64,000 nucleotides of DNA from Diogma glabrata (taxonomy: Eukaryota; Arthropoda; Insecta; Diptera; Cylindrotomidae). Positions 57,340-64,000 of the stretch are shown here, in pieces. The notes beneath the pieces were generated by a model that saw nothing but the letters and a program-made list of their open reading frames with translations, was not told the DNA's origin and made no database searches. The position numbers were made by a program, and so were the translations under genes. The stretch covers positions 114,902,437 through 114,966,436 of the forward strand of contig OY856187.1 in assembly GCA_963693315.1 (NCBI GenBank). The letters are read 5' to 3'. Every line of letters starts with the position of its first letter. Position 1 is the first letter of the stretch.

Positions 57340-60300
57340 CTCCAAACTACGTCTTTTGATATTCGATATCAACTCCCGTCGACAATTCTTGGTTGACACA
57401 GGTGCTGAAGTGTCAGTTCTCCCCGCAACTACAGAGGAAAAACTCTCGAAGAAATCAGCTTTCACTCTCTACGCTGCTAACGCCACTCCTGTTAGTACAT
57501 ATGGTAACAAAACTCTAACTCTAAACATTGGTCTCAGACGTGTGTTCTGTCAGACCTTTGTTATCGCCAATGTTACCATCCCTATTCTTGGAGCTGATTT
57601 CTTGAACAAGTATGGTCTCCTAGTGGACGTTAAAAATCGACGCCTCGTCGATCCACTAACATCCTTGTTCACTCTCGCCAAAATCTCCACTTCTCCAACG
57701 CTCTCGCTAACAACCATCAATAATGATACGGTTGATATTCAAATTAGAAATATCCTTAATGATTTCAAGGGTATCACTTCTCCTCATGACCTAGCTAAGC
57801 CGGTCAAACATAACGTGACTCATGTCATTGAGACTCACGGTCCTCCCGTCGCTTGTAAGTACCGACGATTAGCTCCTGACAAATTGGCCATCGCAAAGAC
57901 GGAATTCGACATTATGTTGTCGCAAGGCATTTGCCGACCGTCAAAAAGCCCTTGGTCCTCTCCTCTCCACCTCGCCAAAAAGAAGAACGGCGAGTGGAGA
58001 CCTTGCGGTGACTACCGCTCTCTGAACAATGTCACTATTCCTGATAATTATCCTATTCCACATATTCAGGATTTTTTGCATCAGCTTCATGGATGCAAAT
58101 TTTTCTCCACTATCGATCTTGTCCGCGCATATCATCAAATTCCTATTGATGAGCGCGATATTGCAAAAACTGCAATTTCAACTCCGTTCGGACTCTTCGA
58201 ATTCGTTCGAATGACTTTCGGATTGCGAAACTCTGCGCAATCCTTCCAACGGTTTATGCATTCCCTTCTCCGAGACCTAAATTTCTGTTTCATCTACATA
58301 GATGACCTCCTTATTGCTTCTGAAACCTTTGAGGAACGCCTCAAACATCTCAGGACTGTTTTTGAGCGTCTTTCCGACGCTGGTTTCATTATCAACGTTG
58401 ATAAATGCAACTTTGCTAAAACCAACGTTGACTTTCTCGGACATTCTATTGATTCATCTGGAATCAAACCTACTCCTGAACGTGTCGATGCTATCAATCG
58501 TTTCGAACGTCCTGAAACAGTTATGCAACTCCGTCGTTTTCTCGGAATGATTAACTTCTACCGCCGATTCATTCCTCACGCTGGTGGCAATCAAGCTATC
58601 CTCAACGATTTCCTTAAAGGTTCCAAAAAGAATGACAAACGTGTCATTCAATGGTCCGAAGACGCCATTCAAGCCTTCGACTTATGCAAGCGGCAACTCA
58701 GTGAGGCAACAACTCTTTCTCACCCCTTACACTCTGCCCAACTTGCCGTTATGGTCGACGCTTCCGACAAGGCACTTGGCGCTGTTGTCCAACAAAAAAT
58801 TAACGACTGTTGGACACCACTTAGTTTCTTCTCTGTGCGACTCGATGAAACGCAACAGAAATACAGCGCTTATGATCGCGAACTCCTTGCAGCTTACTCT
58901 GCAATTAAACACTTTCGTTATCTCCTTGAAGGTAGAACCTTCACGCTCTTTACCGATCATAAGCCACTCATTTACGCTTTGTCGCAGAACCCTGCCAAAG
59001 CTAGTCCTCGCCAATTCCGCCATCTAGATTTTATCAGTCAATTCACGACTGATATTCGCCACATTTCTGGAATTGATAATGTAGTTGCCGATACACTTTC
59101 TCGTGTCGAGCAAATATCAATTCCAGAAAACATTAACTACGACGAAATTGCTGACGCTCAGTTCAACGATAACGAACTAAAGGAATTAGTGGACACTAGT
59201 CCCACACTTCAATTCCGATCCTTTCCAGTATCGTTTGGCAATTCTAATGCCAAAACTATTTTATGTGATACCTCTTCTGGTAATCCACGACCTTTTATTC
59301 CAAAGCAATTTCGTCAATCTGTTTTCAATAGTCTCCACAATTTATCTCACCCAGGAGTCCACAGTTCTGTCAAACTCCTAACTGAAAAAGTCATTTGGCC
59401 ATCCATTAAAAAGGATGTACGACAAATGGCTCAGAACTGCCTGGCTTGCCAAAAGGCAAAAGTTTCTCGCCATACTCAATCTCCTTTAGGTAACTATCCT
59501 TCCACTTCTCAAAGATTTTCCGAGATTCATATGGACATTATTGGTCCACTTCCTACCTCTGAGGACAAACGCTATTGTGTCACTATTATTGACCGCTATA
59601 CTCGCTGGCCTGAAGCCATTCCTATCTCGGATATCACAGCTGAAACGGTAGCATCAGCTCTCTACTCCAATTGGATTTCTCGTTTCGGAGTACCTTCAGT
59701 AATCGTCACTGATCAGGGCTCCCAATTCGAATCCAATCTCTTTAACGAGTTGTCAAAACTAATCGGTTTCGAACGCAAACGAACTACAAGTTACAATCCA
59801 AAATGTAACGGCCTCATTGAACGTTGGCACCGAACTTTAAAATCTGCGATAATGGCCTACGACAGAACGGATTGGACGCGTATATTACCGTCAATACTAC
59901 TTGGTTTACGAACCACTTTCCGTGAAGATTTCCAATCTTCATCGGCTGAGCTCGTCTATGGTACTAACATTCGTCTTCCTGGTGAATTCTTTACCGAAAA
60001 CTCCACTTCTACTCCTCAACCTGACTTCGTTTCTCAATTGAAACAACATTTCAACCACCTTCGTCCCTCAATTGCATCAAGACACACTTCTCCTAATGTT
60101 TTCGTCTCCAAAAATCTCCAGTCTTGTTTGCATGTCTTCTTACGTACTGACTTAGTACGTAAATCATTACAACCGCCATACGAAGGTCCTTTCCAAGTCA
60201 TCAGTCGCGATGATAAAAATTTCGTTATTGACCGTAAAGGTCAACACATTCGAGTTTCCATCGACAGATTAAAACCTTGCTTTAGGGAACAATCTGAAGA

Positions 60301-60586
60301 TGACTTAACTCAAAACTCATCTACTTTGAGAACTGATCTCAGTCGCGCAGACGAAACTTCGTTTTCTACAGATAAAGTCCATTCTACTCTTCCGGACACA
60401 TCTTCGTCTTTCCCTTCTACCTCTGAAGATGCGAGGAAACGCGACGCTAAAGCAAATGTTTCAACTAAGAAGGTCAGATTTAATCTCATTCCTCAAACTC
60501 AGATATTCCACCCTGCATCTACAATTACGCGAGCAGGTAGAACCACTCGTACCCCTGACCGTTTCCTTCGTGCTGTAGCACAATAA
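57299..60586 (+). CDS. pol: Pol polyprotein: protease, RT, RNase H, integrase
   Basis: 1095 residues counted from the first codon after the -1 slip; the frame has no ATG of its own at the start. The protease active site is [11 protein letters not shown] (D33). RT has [11 protein letters not shown] (near 237), [12 protein letters not shown] and the catalytic [11 protein letters not shown] (YIDD 333-336). RNase H has [13 protein letters not shown] (D487), YDRELLAAY and [11 protein letters not shown]. Integrase has the zinc finger H680-x3-H684-x29-C714-x2-C717 and the core triad D746, D805, E841 with 35 residues between the last two, as expected. A chromodomain was not found; the tail is polar, ending [19 protein letters not shown]. 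All catalytic residues seen are intact, with no stop or frameshift. The enzyme set would copy the RNA and insert the DNA. Confidence 0.95.
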   Translation, partial: LLSSSHEAACDDSFSKLRLLIFDINSRRQFLVDTGAEVSVLPATTEEKLSKKSAFTLYAANATPVSTYGNKTLTLNIGLRRVFCQTFVIANVTIPILGADFLNKYGLLVDVKNRRLVDPLTSLFTLAKISTSPTLSLTTINNDTVDIQIRNILNDFKGITSPHDLAKPVKHNVTHVIETHGPPVACKYRRLAPDKLAIAKTEFDIMLSQGICRPSKSPWSSPLHLAKKKNGEWRPCGDYRSLNNVTIPDNYPIPHIQDFLHQLHGCKFFSTIDLVRAYHQIPIDERDIAKTAISTPFGLFEFVRMTFGLRNSAQSFQRFMHSLLRDLNFCFIYIDDLLIASETFEERLKHLRTVFERLSDAGFIINVDKCNFAKTNVDFLGHSIDSSGIKPTPERVDAINRFERPETVMQLRRFLGMINFYRRFIPHAGGNQAILNDFLKGSKKNDKRVIQWSEDAIQAFDLCKRQLSEATTLSHPLHSAQLAVMVDASDKALGAVVQQKINDCWTPLSFFSVRLDETQQKYSAYDRELLAAYSAIKHFRYLLEGRTFTLFTDHKPLIYALSQNPAKASPRQFRHLDFISQFTTDIRHISGIDNVVADTLSRVEQISIPENINYDEIADAQFNDNELKELVDTSPTLQFRSFPVSFGNSNAKTILCDTSSGNPRPFIPKQFRQSVFNSLHNLSHPGVHSSVKLLTEKVIWPSIKKDVRQMAQNCLACQKAKVSRHTQSPLGNYPSTSQRFSEIHMDIIGPLPTSEDKRYCVTIIDRYTRWPEAIPISDITAETVASALYSNWISRFGVPSVIVTDQGSQFESNLFNELSKLIGFERKRTTSYNPKCNGLIERWHRTLKSAIMAYDRTDWTRILPSILLGLRTTFREDFQSSSAELVYGTNIRLPGEFFTENSTSTPQPDFVSQLKQHFNHLRPSIASRHTSPNVFVSKNLQSCLHVFLRTDLVRKSLQPPYEGPFQVISRDDKNFVIDRKGQHIRVSIDRLKPCFREQSEDDLTQNSSTLRTDLSRADETSFSTDKVHSTLPDTSSSFPSTSEDARKRDAKANVSTKKVRFNLIPQTQIFHPASTITRAGRTTRTPDRFLRAVAQ

Positions 60587-60616
60587 TTTCTATATCGTCC
60601 CATCTTCGATGGCACT

Positions 60617-60626
60617 AGGGGGGGAG
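60617..60626 (+). promoter_or_regulatory. Polypurine tract
   Basis: AGGGGGGGAG lies just before the 3' LTR and would prime plus-strand DNA synthesis. Three bases (TGT) separate it from the first base shared with the 5' LTR. Confidence 0.8.
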
Positions 60627-60629
60627 TGT

Positions 60630-61346
60630 TGTGGCAATAACTTCCCATAAATTTGAAATAGTAATTATAATAACTCCTGCTTTTAAAAATCAAAGAGAAA
60701 AGTTGCCTGGAAAAACGATGATTGAAATAAAACTTTTAAAATATTCATTCATTCGTTTTTTCATTATTGAAATGATGGTTAATTGTTTTGAAGAACATTT
60801 TTAATTAAAATATTATCTCTGCTGATTAATTTTAAGAACTAAATACTGTAATATAGAGTTGTTTAAAGTATTTAGTATCACTCCAATATGTTATGCAAAA
60901 ATAAATTCCATGATTAATAATTAACAATGTATAATCAAAAATATTAAATATACGATATAATAAACGTATGTAAGTTTGCATCTTCAATTGAATGTCATGT
61001 TTTTAAATTGAAACAGAATTTGGTAGTATACATATCAGTTTTCAAAATAATAAATGTAATTTAGATGTTCTGATATATACAAACATCAGTAAAGAAATCG
61101 AAAAATTGATAAATCTCTGAAATTGTTGCTAATGTGATTTGGAATATACAACATTATTAAAATATTCAAATATCAACTTCATCAAGCGTCAACTCCATCG
61201 TTCAAGATTATTTCATCTCCTCATCGCTTGCTCGCCTCAACAGCTCTCAACATTTCTTTCAACTTTTCATCTGGATACCTCCAATTACCAAACAGCAATC
61301 AACTCAACTGAATCAACTCATCATCTGGATACCTCCTGCTACCAAA
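60630..61346 (+). repeat. 3' LTR, 717 bp
   Basis: Appears identical to the 5' LTR along its length. It is followed directly by the TACT target duplication. Confidence 0.92.
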
Positions 61347-62788
61347 TACTCAATGGGAAGAGCCGAAAGGACGATGTATTTGATAACTGTACCGGAAGTG
61401 TGTCAAAAAATCATTATGTGTGTCAAAACAAAGAAATTTGCATATTTTTTGCTTAAAAAACCTTCATTTTAAGTGATTACGAGTAGGAACATTGAATTTG
61501 GAGAAATTTTGATGGTCGGGATTGGTATGTGAGACCAAAATCTAGATTATTACATTATAAGTTTGTCAAAAAATTGTTGTCAAGTGTGTCAAAAGAAAGA
61601 TTTTTTTGATTTTATTACCCAAATTTTCGGGAAAAAAATCAAATTAATTATTTGTTTCAAATGAAATTTTATTATTATTATTGAGAATTATGGCATTATA
61701 AGTTTGTCAAAAAAAGTTGTCAAGTGTGTCAAAAGTTGTCAAGTGTGTCAAAAAAAAATGTAGCTGTTTTTATGACGTAATGTAATTGAAAATGAAATTG
61801 TACATTGAAATTTTTGAATTTGTTATAGTTTTTGAAATATTTTTGGAATTTTGAAAAAAGATTGTATTTTTGATTTTGTAATAATTTTTGCAATATTTTT
61901 AGAATTTTGGAAAAAGTTTTAATATTTGATTTTGTAAGAATTTTTGCAATATTTTTAGAAATTTGAAAAATTTATAATTTTTGATTTTATTATTTTGGAA
62001 TTTTGAAAAAAGTTTCAATTTTTGATTTTGTAATAATTTTTGGAATATTTTTAGAATTTTGAAAAAAGTTTGATTTTATTTAATTTTTACAATATTTTTG
62101 GAGTTGTGAAAGAAATATGAATTTGTGATTAATATTTTCTCGAAACGCTAAATGGAGAGGTTTTTGAGTAGTTTGCTGAGTGTATCATGTTTTCACTAAA
62201 TTATGTTAATTTATGATCTGTTGTAATTTTCCGGCAACGTATTGATGTTTCGTGTTAGTTTTGTAAAACATATCTAAACAGAGATAAGAAAATATGTATT
62301 TGTACTTTAACAAAGAGTTTTGTTTGATATATATCGCTGCCCAAAACTAAAAACCATGTCCTCATAAAAGTTTTTCGCCGAAAACTATATTAAAATCCTT
62401 AACCCAGACCGAATTCTGAATATCTCAGAGCTGTGAGATTTCAGCCCCTCCATATTTTACATTATTATTTTAAGAGGCAGACACATAGGTCGGTTCTAAC
62501 ATGCGTGCAGACGCTATAAGGCTTTCTTTGTCTAAATGGGAATGAAAGCGAATCAGTGGTCATACATTGTGAATAATTTTTATGAATGTTATAATTTATT
62601 AGTCAGTTAAGTATTCAAAATATAATTTCCTTCTAAAGAAATAAACAAAATTTTTGAATTTTCATAATCATACGACGGTCGACGAAGAAGGTTTATTGAA
62701 CATACACTATACATTTTGAACCTTTTTTTAATGATGTCTTTCTTTCCGATTGAATATGTATTTTACTTTACTTCACTACAATGGTATT

Positions 62789-63042
62789 CATAACATTTTA
62801 TGTTTAACTTTTGTTTTATACGCGCACGTTAAATAAATATATTAAGAAAAATAAAAATAAAATATTTAATTTAATTTTCTATGATCTCTCAATATATTTC
62901 GTCTTTTTAGGACATCCTCAGAAGTCATAAAAAGATGAAATATATTGAGTGATCATAGACAATTAAATTAAAATTTTAATTTTATTTTTCTAAATAAATT
63001 TATTTAACGTGCGTATAAAACAGTTTTAAACATAAAATGTTA
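62789..63042. mobile_element. 254-bp foldback MITE
   Basis: TAACATTTTATGTTTAA at the left pairs with TTAAACATAAAATGTTA at the right, and the arms pair almost to the centre (GACATCCTCAGAAGTC). Both this and the MITE at 25.4 kb carry a CATCCTCAG centre-proximal phrase. No open frame. Confidence 0.7.
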
Positions 63043-63610
63043 TCTATATATAAATACGTAAGCAATATTTTATCAATAAAAGTGTCTCAATATGTATATC
63101 GTAGCAAAGGTCTTGAGTAGTAGATGTGCCGAAAAATACTTTTTTTTTGAATTTTGACGATTTTTGCAGAATAAATGACCAAAATGTGATAGTTTTGTTT
63201 TTGAGTTTTTTGTTTGGTTATTTTGTTTGTTTCAAGTTATTTGTTTCACAATTCAAAATCAATCTATATCTATATATAAATACGTAAGCAATATTTTTGT
63301 GGTACAATTTTAAAATATTTTCTCCATCAAAAGTGTGGCAATATGTATATCGTAGGAAAGGTCTTGAGTAGTAGATGTGCCGAAAAATACGATTTTTCAG
63401 AATAACTGGCAAAAATGTGATAGTTGTGGTTTTTGAATTTTTTGTTCGGTTATTTGGTTTTTTTCTTCTAAAAGTTATTTGTTTCACAATTCAAAATCAA
63501 TTATATCATATAATCAAACTCTGAAATAATGTGTTGTAGCTATTTTATTGGAGGTCTTTTTACAATTTCTATTTACAATGGCCGAGTTTCGGCCACTGGG
63601 CAATTCCTAG
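63043..63610 (+). mobile_element. Short non-autonomous Helitron-like element
   Basis: It starts TCTATATATAAATACGTAAG after an A and ends with the hairpin GGCCGAGTTTCGGCC (63580-63594), then ACTGGGCAATTCCTAG, followed by T. A 5' TC, a 3' hairpin about a dozen bases before CTAG, and insertion between A and T are Helitron hallmarks. Inside, a unit of about 220 bp with GTCTTGAGTAGTAGATGTGC occurs twice in tandem (from about 63045 and 63266). No Rep/helicase. Confidence 0.75.
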
Positions 63611-63693
63611 TTTAACGAATTACGCCAAGAGCCTACGGCAAAAAGTGTATACTATACAATAGTACTCCTTCACTAAGAAAAATATAAATAATA

Positions 63694-63939
63694 CAGTAAA
63701 CTCGCGAAATAGTGAACTAATCAAAACCACAGATGTTTATATTTACGATCGTTGATTTTTTCGAAGTTTTCAAAACAAAATTTCCACGAAATTTTTAAGA
63801 AACATAGCTCTGAAATGTAAACAAAATTTCAAGCTTTGTTTTTTCGTACATATACTTTAGAATAGGCAAGGTAACAAAAAAGTTTTCACATTTGTGGACT
63901 TTCATAATAATGGATATTCATTGCTTCGTGAGTTTACTG
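63694..63939. mobile_element. pogo-like MITE, 246 bp
   Basis: The ends CAGTAAACTCGCGAA and TTCGTGAGTTTACTG are a 15-bp inverted repeat with one mismatch, flanked by TA at 63692-63693 and 63940-63941. CAGT..ACTC ends with a TA target fit the pogo/Tigger branch of Tc1/mariner. No open frame. Confidence 0.8.
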
Positions 63940-64000
63940 TATACCTGGAATGTTTCTATTCCATTCCATTTCGTTCTCAAATTTTTTCTCAAAGCCAGAT

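Larger units (their letters stand above)
55213..61346 (+). mobile_element. Full-length Ty3/Gypsy LTR retrotransposon, CsRn1 clade
   Basis: Total 6134 bp, flanked by the 4-bp duplication TACT (55209-55212 and 61347-61350). Two 717-bp LTRs enclose a tRNA-Trp primer site, gag, a -1 frameshift site, pol (protease, RT, RNase H, integrase) and a polypurine tract. There is no env. The unusual Gag Cys-His motif (C-x2-H-x9-C-x3-C), the tRNA-Trp primer and the 4-bp duplication are all CsRn1-clade traits. LTRs that appear identical by eye and undamaged reading frames indicate very recent insertion; autonomous activity is plausible. Confidence 0.93.
55018..62455. mobile_element. 140-bp-repeat element, copy 3 (split by an LTR retrotransposon)
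   Basis: The left part 55018-55208 begins TACTTCGGTCTGAAAGACCT and contains GCCGGCCGTCACAACCGACG. The right part resumes at 61351 with CAATGGGAAGAGCCGAAAGG, includes two or so 140-bp units (61575-61755), and ends CTCCAT near 62455. The intervening 6.1 kb is a complete LTR element. Without it the copy is about 1.3 kb. Confidence 0.78.

Noticed and set aside
57941..59023. Open frames antisense or shifted within pol
   Set aside because: Shadows of the intact pol frame.
60587..60629. Envelope gene of the LTR element
   Set aside because: Only 43 bases separate the pol stop and the 3' LTR, so there is no room for an env gene.

Overview
The window reads as AT-rich nuclear DNA of an arthropod, most probably an insect. 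The evidence is a sidestep-type immunoglobulin-superfamily gene with spliceosomal introns, insect-style retrotransposons (Copia, a CsRn1-type Ty3/Gypsy element, R1/jockey-like LINE tails) and many foldback elements and MITEs. I cannot name the order or species. No rRNA, convincing tRNA, CRISPR array or bacterial-style operon was seen.

Host gene: eight plus-strand exons (13934-14085, 14171-14324, 16788-16918, 16982-17135, 17219-17778, 38028-38214, 50818-51221, 51384-51752) join in frame. Together they encode about 700 residues: three Ig domains, one FN3 domain, a transmembrane helix and a long Pro- and Gln/His/Asn-rich cytoplasmic tail, which is the C-terminal part of a Sidestep-family axon-guidance receptor. 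The signal peptide and first Ig domain must lie on exons left of the window, so bases 1-13933 are probably intron. Two other introns are very large (20.2 kb and 12.6 kb) and full of transposons.

Mobile DNA, left to right: a decayed Copia element (0.6-4.6 kb) broken by a MITE, a 1.4-kb foldback and a LINE tail; a 4-kb foldback whose arms are tandem 140-bp repeats (8.4-12.4 kb); palindromic hairpin elements (7.7, 8.2, 15.0, 18.4, 18.7, 20.6, 32.1, 32.6, 33.0, 35.0, 35.6 and 41.2 kb); a second copy of the 140-bp repeat element at 24.7-30.1 kb, interrupted by a foldback MITE and by a 3.3-kb element with a ten-unit 289-bp tandem array; a Crypton-type tyrosine-recombinase element among palindromes (33.0-34.8 kb); a fossil hAT transposon with perfect 8-bp target duplication (38.3-40.1 kb); a 2.35-kb long-arm foldback with TA target (41.75-44.1 kb); a diverged 330-bp tandem array (45.4-47.4 kb); and a long-TIR element carrying a broken minus-strand gene (48.2-50.2 kb).

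Downstream of the host gene are an R1-like LINE tail (52.3-52.75 kb), a complete CsRn1-clade LTR retrotransposon (55213-61346) inside a third copy of the 140-bp repeat element, a foldback MITE, a short Helitron-like element and a pogo-like MITE. The retrotransposon has LTRs that look identical, intact gag and pol, a tRNA-Trp primer site and a canonical -1 frameshift site, so it is recent and possibly active.

The most unusual things are the palindromic modules (conserved stem base, variable GC-rich cap) clustered around the tyrosine recombinase, the clean nested insertions that define element boundaries, and the gag-pol frameshift signal.
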